52,500 bases of DNA from Symbiodinium natans (taxonomy: Eukaryota > Sar > Dinophyceae > Suessiales > Symbiodiniaceae): NCBI GenBank assembly GCA_905221605.1, contig CAJNDS010000705.1, forward strand, positions 1 to 52,500. Direction: 5' to 3'. The notes below the pieces were generated by a model, which was given only the letters and a program-made list of their open reading frames with translations, was not told the DNA's origin and did not search any database. A program made the translations under genes and the position numbers. Shown here in pieces: positions 12,701 through 22,400 of the stretch (position 1 is its first letter; each line of letters opens with the position of its first letter).

Positions 12701-13327
12701 CAAGGCCGGGGACCCCCTCGAAATTCCCCTTCCCCCCTGGAAGCCAGTCTCCGAAACTTTTCGTTGCATGCCTGAGATTTGAGTGCCCTGGGAACCCTAA
12801 CCCCGAGCCTGCAATGTCAAATCCTTCAGCCATTCTGCAAAGCTCTCTGCGAGCTTAGGGCGTGTGGATCGGCATTCGCCTGGACGAGCCGCAAGGCAAG
12901 GCTCCAGAGCTTTTTGGGGTGATTTTGCGGGTCGACAGCTCGAAGAACCTCGAAGAACCCCCAGGCGGTACGAGGTCCAGCTCGCCCGATTTCCCAAGTT
13001 CTGCTTGATGATACGGAGAGATCTGTAGGGTATAGGATGGTGCAGGCTGCTCTTGCTACCGAAATCACTACCTCTCGTGTCCCAGTTCCATGGCTGCAGT
13101 GCCAGGCAACAACGATGGCTCCAAGGAGGGCGAGCGATACTTCAACTGCAAAGGTGAGAAGTATGGTTGTTTTGCGCGGCCCGAGAATGAGCCTTGGCAG
13201 AAGAGCTTGGGAACAGCTGTTTTCTCGAATTCTGGGACACTCACGAACTGATCATGGGCTGCCAATCTAGGTCGAAGTTGGCGATTTTCCGGAGCTGGAC
13301 CCATTCGCCTCTGATGAAGAGTTCTGA
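9795..13327 (+). CDS. TBCB: Tubulin-folding cofactor B (TBCB/Alf1 family), multi-exon
   Basis: TBCB binds alpha-tubulin and, with cofactor E, handles tubulin heterodimer assembly and disassembly in the cytosol. Exons I can place: 9795-9851, 9910-~9993, 10047-10080, 10149-10180, one ending at 10544, 10644-10668, 10749-10829, 10898-10954, 11077-11115, 12645-12710, 12859-12895, 13106-13188 and 13271-13327 (TGA). The start ATG gives MQALRDYVTAADGS. The ubiquitin-like domain shows LRLDVTHSNLMQRW, VKEK-LYSHGGTPAA, KTLADYGV and NGMEIHIK. The family signature follows: DTNPYSLSANGGLEDVSQVE, KYVMPDE-AYDKLENSVRAIK. The Ala/Glu linker is AEAELAARIAAGE. The CAP-Gly domain shows GGRRGEVAFVG, GVWIGIRLDEPQ-GNNDG, GERYFNCKGEKYG and ARPEN. 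The C-terminus is VEVGDFPELDPF then SDEEF-stop. Placed exons total about 220 residues, close to the usual 230-250; the part of the ubiquitin-like domain between 10,181 and 10,512 is not resolved (FVLRP at about 10,464 is a candidate). Reading phase is continuous across every junction from 10,513 to the stop. Confidence 0.93.
11116..12644 (+). other. Long TBCB intron with AT-rich island
   Basis: This 1.5 kb intron separates the linker exon from the first CAP-Gly exon. It starts with GT, the only GT donor I find among ten in this gene, and ends GGCAG. Bases about 11,470-11,780 are clearly AT-rich (ATTATTAGCATTATCC-type sequence) against a GC-rich surround, which suggests an inserted and decayed element. 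I see no coding sequence inside. Confidence 0.6.
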
Positions 13328-14329
13328 AGGAATTCTGACACCCAGACTGCGCCAAGAGGACGCGCAGCAGGAATTCGGCAGCTTCGACCTGCAGATGAAA
13401 CATGGGCCTCGAAGTTAGGGACTGCGCCCACGGCAGGGTACTTGACAGGCCTTGCAAGAGGTGCAGCTGAGATCGACTTGACTAAGAAGGTAGACAGCTG
13501 TAAGCTTGATTCACTCTTGCCACCCTTGCATGTTGTTTTTTTGGAGAACAATCCAAATATGCTTTTTGAGCTCCAAGGGTGCTCCATGCGCAAGTGGGGT
13601 CAAATTCCGGTAGATCTGATGCAACAATGCCGAGCTGCTACGATCCCATCTTTATCTCAGCCGCAGTGTATCCATCCATGTCGGTGTATGAGTCGAAGTC
13701 TGTGGATTGGTTTCATGTTTTGGAAGACATGGTGTGTCCCAGTCCAGCTGGACTGCCCCCTCCTCGGATTCGGGTCTCCTGGCGGGTGGTTTGCGAGGTG
13801 CTTCAGGTGAGGTTGCTTGGCCACGCCATGTAGACAATGTGAGAACCACTGCTGCTCTGCCTGACGTGAGCAGTTCACCAGCACGACCACAGGCCCATAG
13901 GCCTTGGGACCTGGTCAAGGCATGGATTGTGGCCCAGAGCTCCGAAGGCCCGTAAAGGCCCTAAACAAGTTCTAGACCTGATAAGACCCCGTTAAAGGTT
14001 TAGAGGGTTTGACATCTTCTCGTGCTTTGTTCTTAGTTGGGTATTTGCAACTTTGCAACAGTGCCTTGCCATTGTGCAGTTTGGATGCCACCCTCCACCA
14101 GCCCACCCACCCCCATCCATGCATGCAGCAACACCCGACGAAAGACTGTGAGCCTTCGCAGCAATTGGCTGAAAAACGACATTGGCAGCATCTTGGGTGT
14201 AGGATCCAACTACCCCGTCTCTTGGTAAAATGTTACTTGCTGACGGGACATCTGCTCAGCTGTTCAGCAATCGTCAGACTCTTCGGGCCACAGAGATTTC
14301 TGCACGTTGTCTGTTTGTGTTCTTGTTTT
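13328..14329 (+). other. Region 3' of TBCB, no supported gene
   Basis: This holds the TBCB 3' UTR and spacer. Two stretches read like exon fragments on the + strand: about 13,433-13,485 (YLTGLARGAAEIDLTKK, after GGCAG) and about 13,636-13,800 (frame containing VYESKSVDWFHVLEDM). I cannot join them or name a family, so they are recorded only as possible exons. Confidence 0.4.
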
Positions 14330-14336
14330 TTTTTTT

Positions 14337-14368
<32 letters not shown>

Positions 14369-14455
14369 CCTCTCTCCCTCCCTCCCTCTCTCCCTCCCTC
14401 CCTCCCTCCCCCCCCGCTCTCTCTCTCTCTCTCTCTCTCTTTCCCTCTCTCAGTG
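14330..14455. repeat. CT microsatellite
   Basis: A run of T is followed by CTCTCTCT, CCCTCCCTC and again CTCT tracts over about 125 bases. All three + frames stay open only because the repeat has no stop codon. Confidence 0.9.
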
Positions 14456-14689
14456 GCCGAGGTCTCCTGTACATGCGTTCTCCGGCGAACGGCACGCGCG
14501 GCAAAGCTTGCCTGTGCAACACTGCGCTGCTCGTTCGTGCGAAAAAAGTCGTGCGCCACATGCGCGCAGCATCAGGTTGTATTAAGTTGTATTAAGGTTG
14601 TATTGTTACAGTAGTACGCTTTTTCCCAAAAACATCTAGAATGTTGGGTTCTCGTTTAGGTTCAAAACGCGAGAGAGCGATACCGGTGA

Positions 14690-15050
14690 ATGGCGGCGCG
14701 GGGTGAAAGCGAAACGGGGATGAAAACGAAGCGGGGATAAGAACGAAACTGGTGATCAGAGCCGCGGGGTGAAAACGAAAGGGGATGGCGTGGGGATTTC
14801 AAGGGCCGGATGGGAACGAAACGGGTGAAAACGAAACGGGGATGGCGCGGGGATCACGACGGCTGGACGAAAACCTAACGGGGTTGAAACGAAACGTGGA
14901 TGAAGATGAAACGGGCATGGCAGGGATCACAACGAACGGAGTGAAAACGAAACCGGGTTGCGCCTGCGGGGATGAAAACGAAACGGGGATGAAAGCGAAG
15001 CGGGGATGAAAACGATATGAAAACGCAACCGGGAGGGATAATCCCATGAG
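14690..15050. repeat. Degenerate GAAACGGGGATGAAAAC array
   Basis: At least fifteen imperfect copies of GAAACGGGGATGAAAAC or GAAAC-GGGTGAAAAC follow one another with a unit of about 17-30 bases. Copies vary in length and are interrupted by GGCGCGGGGATCAC pieces. Confidence 0.75.
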
Positions 15051-16080
15051 TTTCGTTGAATGTATTGCGGACTGCGGCGCGTACTGCGGAAAGCTGAGGG
15101 ATTTTCGTTGAATTGTAGTACAAATGTAGTCAGAGCCGGAGGGGCGCGAGAGCGGACTGCGGCGCGTATGACGGTGCGTATGACGGCGCGTATGACGGCG
15201 CGTACGGCAGCACGGGAAGCTGAAGGATTTTCGTTGACTTGTAGTACAAATGTATAGTACTCGGAGGACAGAGCCGGGGGGCGCGAGAGCGGACTGCGGC
15301 ACGTATGACGGCGCGTATTTCGAACGTTGAAGTATAGTACAAATGTAGTACTGGGAGGACAGAGCCGGAGGAGCGCGAGAGCGGACTGCGGCGTGTACGA
15401 CTGCGTGTACGGCGGCGCGGGAAGCTGACGGATTTTCGTTGAATTGACTTGTAGTACAAATGTAGATCTGGGAGGACGGACTGCGGCGCGTGCGACGGCG
15501 CGTACGGCGGCGCGGGAAGCTGAGGGATATTCGTTGAATTGTAGTACAAATGTAGTACTGGGAGGACAGAGCCGGAGGGGCGCGAGAGCGGACTGCGGCG
15601 CGTACGGCGGCGCGGGAAGCTGAGAGATATTCGTTGAATTGTAGTACAAATGTAGTACTGGCAGCACAGAGCCGGAGGGGCGCGAAAGCGGATTGTGGCG
15701 GCGCGGGAAGATTTTCGTTGAATTGTAGTACATGCATTAAATGTAGTACTGGGAGGACAAAGCCGGAGGGGCGCGAGAGCGGACTGCGGCGCGTACGACG
15801 GCGCGTACGGCGGCGCGGGGAGCTGAGGGATATCGGATATTCGTTGAATTGTAGTGCACATGTAGTACTGGGAGGACAGAGCCGGAGGGGCGTGAGAGCG
15901 GACTGCGGCGCGTACGACGGCGCGTACGGCGGCGCGCGGGGAAGCTGACGGATTTTCGTTGAAGAATTGTAGTGCCAATGTAGTGTTGGGAGGCGCAGGA
16001 AGCTGAGGGATATTCGTTGAATTGTAGTACAAATGTAGTACTGGGAGGACAGAGCCAGAGGGGCGCGAGAGCGGACTGCT
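15050..16080. repeat. Tandem array, ~80-130 bp unit, about ten copies
   Basis: Each unit carries GCGCGGGAAGCTGAGG, TTCGTTGAATTGTAGTAC, AAATGTAGTACTGGGAGG, ACAGAGCCGGAGGGGCG, CGAGAGCGGACTGCGG and one or more GCGTACGACGG/GCGTACGGC pieces. Unit length varies because the GCGTAC piece is repeated one to four times. The repeat has few stops on the - strand and therefore makes a 429-codon antisense frame, which I do not accept as a gene. The array ends abruptly at an (ATTT)n tract. Confidence 0.9.
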
Positions 16081-16150
16081 TTATTCATTTATTTATTTAT
16101 TTGTTTATTTATTTATTTATTTCTTTATTTATTTATTTATTTATTTATTT

Positions 16151-16187
<37 letters not shown>

Positions 16188-16202
16188 TTATTTCTGTATT
16201 TA
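16081..16202. repeat. (ATTT)n microsatellite
   Basis: About 28 nearly uninterrupted ATTT units directly abut the previous array, so the array may end in, or have been captured by, a poly-ATTT tail. Confidence 0.9.
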
Positions 16203-16463
16203 TTTACTTGCGAATTCATATATTGTCCATGTTTCTGATATCCTTTATTTTAAGGATCTGGGATCCAAAATGGAGGGCCTATTTTTTGGGGTCTTTTTTT
16301 TTTGGGGGGGCATTTTTTTTTTTGGTCGATTTTCTTGGTTTTTCCTAAGAAAACCACCATTCCCTCCATATTTCTAAAGGATTTGATGCATTTTCGTGGT
16401 TTTTCGTACGAAAAACAGTAATTTCTCTGTGGTTTCATAGGAAAGCGTTATTTCTGGTACGTT

Positions 16464-16624
16464 TTAGAAGGAAAGAAGGAAATAAAGGAAGGAAGGAAGG
16501 ATGAAAGAAAGGAAGAAAACAAGGAAGGAAGGAAGGAAGAAAGGAGGGAAGGAAGAAAGGAAGGAAACAAGGAAGGAAGAAAGGAAGGAAGAAAGGAAGG
16601 AAGCAAGGAAGGAAGAAAGGAAGC
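16464..16624. repeat. (GGAA)n microsatellite
   Basis: Repeats of GGAAGGAA, AGAAAGGAAG and GGAAGCAAG run for about 160 bases up to the first satellite monomer. Confidence 0.9.
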
Positions 16625-18290
16625 GTGCTTCGAAGCCCAAGAAACTAGTTGAAAAACATCGTGTGAGCATTGTGTTTGCAAATGGGGGGGGCTGCGCCCC
16701 CCCCAACCCCCCCGCTTTTTTTAAGCCGTGCAGAGCGTGCGTGCTCAAAGCCCAAGAAACTTGTTGACACCCATCATGTGAGCAGGGTGTTGCAAATGGG
16801 GCTGGGGCTGCGCCCCCCCCAACCCCCCCCCCGCTTTTTTTAAGCCGTACCAAGCGTGCTTCAAAGCCCAAGAAACTAGTTGAAAAACATCGTGTGAGCA
16901 TTGTGTTTGCAAATGGGGGGGGCTGCGCCCCCCCCAACCCCCCCGCTTTTTTTAAGCCGTGCAGAGCGTGCTTCAAAGCCCAAGAAACTTGTTGACACCC
17001 ATCATGTGAGCATTGTGTTTGCAAATGGGGGGGGGCTGCGCCCAACCCCCCCCGCTTCTTTTAAGCCGTACCAAGCGTGCTTCAAAGCCCAAGAAACTAG
17101 TTGAAAAACATCGTGTGAGCATTGTGTTTGCAAATGGGGGGGGCTGCGCCCCCCCCAACCCCCCGCTTTTTTTCAGCCGATGCCCAAGAAACTGGTTGAA
17201 ACGCATCATGTGAGCAGGGTGTTTGCAGAACCCCGCTTCTTTCAAGCTGTACCAAGCGTGCTTCAAAGCCCAAGAAACAAGTTGAAAAGCATCGTGTGAG
17301 CATTGTGTTTGCAAATGGGGGGGGCTGCGCCCCCCCCAACCCCCCCGCTTTTTCTTTTTTTTTAAGCCGTGCAGAGCGCGCTTCAAAGCCCAAGAAACTT
17401 GTTGACACCCATCATGTGAGCAGGGTGTTTGCAAATGGGGGGGGGGCTGCGCCCCCCCCCAACCCCCTCCGCTTCTTTTAAGCCGTACCAAGCGTGCTTC
17501 AAAGCCCAAGGGCAGCCCAAGAAACTAGTTGAAAAACATCGTGTGAGCATTGCAAATGGGGGGGGGCTGCGCCCCCCCCAACCCCCCCGCTTCTTTTAAG
17601 CTGTACCAAGCGTGCTTCAAAGCCCCAGCCCCCCCGCTTTTTTAAGCCGTGCAGAGCGTGCTTCGAAGCCCAGAAACTTGTTGACACCCATCATGTGAGC
17701 AGGGTGTTTGCAAATGGGGGGGGGGGGCTGCGCCCCCCCGCTTCTTTTAAGCCGTACCAAGCGTGCTTCAAAGCCGAGAAACTAGTTGAACAAAAAAGTA
17801 TGAATCCGATGAAAATATAGAGGGAATGATAGAAACCAAGAAAACGAACCAAATAGGGTTTTCCCTAGGACAAACTAAGGAAAAGCAACGTACGCTTTGA
17901 CGTTTGACGAAATCCGTCCAAAATGTAATCAGAAGAGGGTTTCCTTAGGAAAAACGAACGAAAACCTCGTTTTTTTCAAGCCGTGCAAAGCGTGCTTCAA
18001 AGCCCAAGAAACTTGTTGACACCCGTCATGTGAGCAGGGTGTTTGCAAATGGGGGGGTTTTCCCCCAACCCCCCCCCCTTCTTTTAAGTCGTACCAAGCG
18101 TGCTTCAAAGCCCAAAAAACTAGTTGAAAAAACATCGTGTGAGCATTGTGTTTGCTAATGGGAGGGGGGGGCTGCGCCCCCCCCCAACCTCCCCGCTCTG
18201 TTTTTTTTGAAGCCGTGCAGAGCGTGCTTCAAAGCCGAAGAGGTGTTTGCAAGTGGGAGGGCTACGCCCCCCCCAACCCCCCCCCCAGGA
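16625..18290. repeat. Satellite of two alternating ~115 bp monomers
   Basis: All monomers share GCGTGCTTCAAAGCCCAAGA, a GC hairpin (GGGGGGGCTGCGCCCCCCC) and a T-rich CCCGCTTTTTTTAAGCCGT piece. Type A has CTAGTTGAAAAACATCGTG, type B has CTTGTTGACACCCATCATG. The order is A (16,640), B (16,757), A (16,874), B (16,985), A (17,095), B-like (17,190), A-like (17,277), B (17,397), A (17,524), B (17,676), A cut short (17,781), then after a break B (18,008) and A (18,118). The A-B dimer is therefore the higher-order unit, at about 225 bp. Confidence 0.85.
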
Positions 18291-18480
18291 TATCTGTCCA
18301 AAATGAAAGCAAAATAGGGTTTTCCCCTAGGAAAAACCAAGGAAAACCTAAGGGAAATTACAGGAAATCCGTCCAAAATGTAAAAAAATAGGTTTTTCCC
18401 TATGAAAAACCAACGAAAACCTAAGGGAAATGACAGAAAATCCGTCCAAAATGTAAGGAAAGTAGGTTTTTCCTAGAGAA
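18291..18480. repeat. ~60 bp tandem repeat, about three copies
   Basis: Copies of AATCCGTCCAAAATG, TAGGTTTTTCCCTA, GAAAAACCAACGAAAACC and TAAGGGAAATGACAG follow in tandem. Related pieces occur at 17,800-17,965 inside the satellite and, inverted, at 16,330-16,440. Confidence 0.7.
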
Positions 18481-18933
18481 AACCAAGAAAATCGACCAAA
18501 AAAAAAAATGCCCCCCCAAAAAAAAAGACCCAAAAAAAACTCCACCCATCCAAAATGATGAGTTCTGGACCGGGTACAACCAAAGCCAACACGCAGTCTC
18601 AGTCGATACACTTCCGACAGACACGCCGTAACATGAGGTTTTTCGCCTCAATTAGTCAACCCTGCGTCGCCTTATTGCCTTCTTATACTCTTCTATAAAA
18701 TGTGCATACGGATTGGATGTTAAAGTGGGGGTTTCACTCCGGCACTGTTGTCATTCGGATTGTTTTTGGGTTCCTGGCTTGACCTTGTTTCTTTTTCATT
18801 TGTGTTTTCGTCCGGCGAGGCCAGAAGGCCGAGACTCTTCTCCGTTCAGTGTTGGAAAGTTCGCTTCAGCTGAGGCCCTGCAACTGTAGAGCCCCGTAAA
18901 TTGTGATCCTACTTCGGCGAGATTTGGCGAGCC

Positions 18934-19446
18934 ATGGGCCTCGTGGTGAGCTCGAGTGGCGGAGGTGCCGCCGGAGGAGGCGTCCCTAACAGGGTTCGGT
19001 TACTTGTCTCTGCCCCCAAGTGCCCTGCAGTTCCACGAGAGAGCTTGGGAAGCTTGGGAATAGACATGGTGCGCTGAAGCGCCAGGTGGTGGAGGCGGCT
19101 TCTTCTTCAGTGTCGCCCTCGGATGGTTTCGTGGTTCCGTGGTTCCGGGTTCCGCGATTTTGCTTGTTTTGTTGCCTCCCATGTCTTCACACCAGAGTTC
19201 GCCGTTTGAAGCGCGCGGCCTTTGGACTGCCGAGACATGTTCTACGAGCGCTACGCTGACGGCCACCAAGAGGGCATCAAGTACGTGGGCGCAGGCTCGG
19301 GCTCGAGCTGCTCTCTCGAGCTTGAGCTCTCTTCTTGTGCCAGAGACGGTGGTGAGAGGGAGCAGACTCCGCTCATCGTGTCAGGAAGGGGCGATATCGA
19401 GACGAAGCTTGTTGAAGTTGGCGCAGGCACCGCATTCACCAGCAAG
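18934..19446 (+). CDS. X1 N-terminal exons (myristoylation signal, MFYERYADG)
   Basis: Exon 1 is 18934-18979: MGLVVSSSGGGAAGG, with Gly2 and Ser6 as in the N-myristoylation consensus; it ends at a GC donor. Exon 2 is 19086-19109 (GGGGFFF, GT donor). Exon 3 is 19235-19294 (MFYERYADGHQEGIKYVGA, GC donor). Exon 4 is 19385-19446 (GDIETKLVEVGAGTAFTSK, GC donor). These boundaries keep phase in both copies: the parallel exons in X2 are 38733-38778, 38998-39021, 39129-39188 and 39283-39344. In exon 4 the two copies differ by ACC/ACG and AGC/AGT, both silent. Confidence 0.7.
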
Positions 19447-22400
19447 GCTGTCGTGCCAGCATATGCGTGCGCAGAGGCCAGGGAAGCTACACGAAGGAGG
19501 CGAGCTCCACCTACGGCTACAGGCCAACCACCAAAAGAATACTGCGACCGAAGCGCAGCCATCGAAAAAACAACAGCAGGTGCCGGCCGGCCTGCGTTTG
19601 CTGCTGCGTGTTCTGGTGCCGGTGGCTCAGCTTCGGGGCCAAACAGGGCCAAACAGGCGTGGCATTGATGGGCATAGGGGCCAGCTTCTACGCCCCACAC
19701 AGGCCTGCTGGTGCTACTCTTCCCGCTTGCCTGGGTCTGCTCGGTCGGGGTCCCATACAGGTTTGCAAGAATGGATGCGCCATGGATCTGCGCACAGCGA
19801 GCACCAGCGCGCGGGAGTCGCTGGAGGTCCGCGCAATTTTCACTGGGGAGACCTGCTCCATTCAAGCGGATGATCCCTGCGGAGTCTTGGTAGCACACAT
19901 GGAGCACCGGCCTTGACGTGCAGAAGACGTGAATGGATGTCGGGACTCGCATCACAGCCACCAGAAGTATGCGACACGCAGTATGGGACTTCTTGCCCTG
20001 TTCTAATATCAAGGTTTGTGCTCCTAGGGGCGCCTAGGGCTCAATAACCTCATAGCGCACAGCTTTGTTCCCGCCTCCCTGAGTTACCATCCTGGTCCCT
20101 CATTGCTTGCAGAGGAAGGCTTCCAGGGGTCCTCTTGTGTCCACCCTTCTTCATGGCGAGTGCAAGCGCATGCAAGTGCCGAAGCCGAGAACAATGCCTG
20201 GGCGGCCCATTCTTGAGGGACGTTGTGACTGTTGCGACCTTAGCGGAGGCAGCTGCGCCGCGACGCGCTGTCTGCAAGTATTTCCTTGCCCCCGCAAAAT
20301 GCCGATGCACCCTTCGCACAGCTCCAGGCGCAAGCCAGAAGCCAGTGCTGCGGGGTATGCCCACAAATACCTTGCTACGATCCGGTCACTACTACCGAGG
20401 CCCCTGGTTCTCAAAGTGTCGTAATGTAGCTGTGCCGTTCAAGCCTTGCGTTCCACTTTTTGGCGGTAGCGAACTCACCTGGCAAAGGCCCCGAAATACC
20501 ACGAGGTGGTCCGGCGCCACTACAACACGGTGGTCAGGACTGGGGTCTAGAGATGGCTTGACATTCCGTGTAGTGTGTGGTTTTGGTGTGTGGCTTTCGG
20601 GCTAGGCTAGCTTTTCGATGCAACGAATAATATGGAGAGTGCTTCTTTTAACAGCCTCCCGGGTGACAGCGAATAGAATCAAGAGAAGTTGATGAGAAGG
20701 TGTCTACAGAGTTGAAGAATTTAAATGCGTGGAATTACTGTCGCATGTGACATGCCCCATGGCCTTGTAGCCACACTGTGCATACTGTACTATGCAGTCC
20801 AGTCGAGTGTGAATCTGCCCTGTGAGGAAGGTGCCTGTGAATCACTACGCCTCCTGGCTGCGAAAGAGTTCTCTCAAGCCTGCCAAAAGAGCATGCAGCA
20901 AGCAAGCAAGGACAAATCAGTCCCTCGAACAGCCGTGTGTTGCTGCGCACCGTTGTCATGCGCGGGCTTCGGCCATCTCAGATTTGCCAGGTCAAGGTGC
21001 AGATGCCGCGGCCTGCACCCATTATCCACACCGTCCACGTGGTTGCAGTGAGCTCAGACCTTGTCGAGCCCAACGCCCGATGCATCTGGTGCCGTGAGAT
21101 GTGCAGTCAAGTAGATCCTCCTGTGGGGGCGTGTTGTCCCCCTCCCGTCACCAAGAAGCCGAACGCGCACTTCGACTGCGCTGACGGCGGCGACTTCGCC
21201 ACCCAGACCTGGTCCGGCCGGCACAAGAGGTGGTGCTGCTACAAGTACCGGGAGGACTCCAGACTCGTTCAAGACAGCACCTGTATTGATGCCCTGTGCT
21301 TTGTGCATTCACACAGACACACCTTGGCAGCATGTGCCGCCCTGTGAGTCCTGCCCGCATCAAGTGGTGGACCGCAACATCTACCACCACGTGACCAAGA
21401 TCGAGAATCTTGCCTGCAGTGCTTTAGGCATTTTAAGGCCCTAGGCGCTGGAAGCTCACGAGCGGTTCAAGCCTACTGCCCCAGGCACTTGTAGTGCAAT
21501 GGCCGATCACTTCACGCCAAGCGACAAGCTGCACCGCATGGCTCAGACTGACTGACCCGCCCCATCTCCATAAAAAGGCAACTCGACCAGCCAAACAAAG
21601 CAAGCAGACGCACTTGCCACAAACCTTTCACATACCGTGACATACGGCGATCGCCTCGCCAGGACTACACACAAGCTCCGTGGTGTCAATGCTCCACGAC
21701 AAGGTGTCGAATTCGGTCCAGTCACACAGCAAGAGCTGGCAGACGCCATCCACTCACTGGCCAGCAAAAAACTTCCACGCGACCGGATCTCACAGGCCTG
21801 GGCAAAGGCCATTGCCGAAATCTGCGAAGACAAAGGCCCCCTCGCAGACCAATCCATTTGCCGTCCAGACAGCTTACTCACCAACCGTTTCACACAACCA
21901 ATCCACATTGCACGCTGGCTCATGACAACATGCGCGGAACAATGGGGAGCACACTGTACACGGTGCCTCTTGACAGGAGGCAAGTGTTCGACAAACTCCG
22001 TCCAGATGTGCTCCTTACAGCATTGCGTAGACACGTTCTTCCCGACCAATTCATGCGGCTAATAGACAGCATCTACAACGTAGCAAGCGGCGCAAGCACA
22101 CACAGGAGACGGCAAACGCCAGCATTCGACGAGTTTCACTCTCACCGTACGTATCGGTATTCCTCATAGTGCGTAGCATGGTGACGCACGCATGACCTGG
22201 ACCAGAAGCTACACGAGAACGGAGGCTCCCCCCCATGGCTGTTCAACCCCCAGTGCATCTTTGCGACTTCATATTAATATATGCAGACGACACAGCATTC
22301 TTCACAGGCAGCAAGCACAGCTGAAAGAACCATAAAGCCACTGACAACACTGGATGAACTGGCGGAGCATAGCAACTCAGATCCGCCACAGTCAAAAGCC

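Larger units (their letters stand above)
16258..18560. repeat. Repeat block bounded by inverted flanks
   Basis: The left flank (about 16,280-16,350) reads GGGGTCTTTTTTTTTTGGGG, a C-A-T(11) run, GGTCGATTTTCTTGG, TTTTTCCTA. The right flank (about 18,462-18,545) reads the same in reverse complement: TAGGTTTTTCCTAGAG, CCAAGAAAATCGACC, an A-run, TGCCCCCCC, A-run, GACCC. Between them lie a GGAA microsatellite and a two-monomer satellite. This could be a non-autonomous element with terminal inverted repeats or a large foldback. There is no transposase frame. Confidence 0.6.
19086..21405 (+). repeat. Segmental duplication block A (copy 1; copy 2 at 38,998-41,307)
   Basis: Exons and introns match the second copy with few changes; between 20,725 and 21,400 I see only small differences such as GTGGAATTACTG against GTGGTTACTG. 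The block ends sharply at 21,405/41,307. Confidence 0.95.

Noticed and set aside
13579-13833. Frame with VYESKSVDWFHVLEDMVC
   Set aside because: The sequence reads like a protein, but I could not join it to other exons or a family; left as a possible exon only.
14799-16088. 429-codon antisense open frame
   Set aside because: It is confined to the tandem arrays, its repeats (SSQYYICTTIQ, RRRTRR) are the array unit read backwards, and no splice or domain support exists.
16464-17509. Antisense frames with HLQTQCSHD..QVSWALKHAL repeats
   Set aside because: They are translations of the alternating satellite monomers. The regularity comes from the DNA repeat, and copies carry indels that break the frame.
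16625-18290. CRISPR-like regular repeats
   Set aside because: Monomers are ~115 bp, contiguous and similar over their whole length, with no unique spacers; this is a satellite in a eukaryotic genome.
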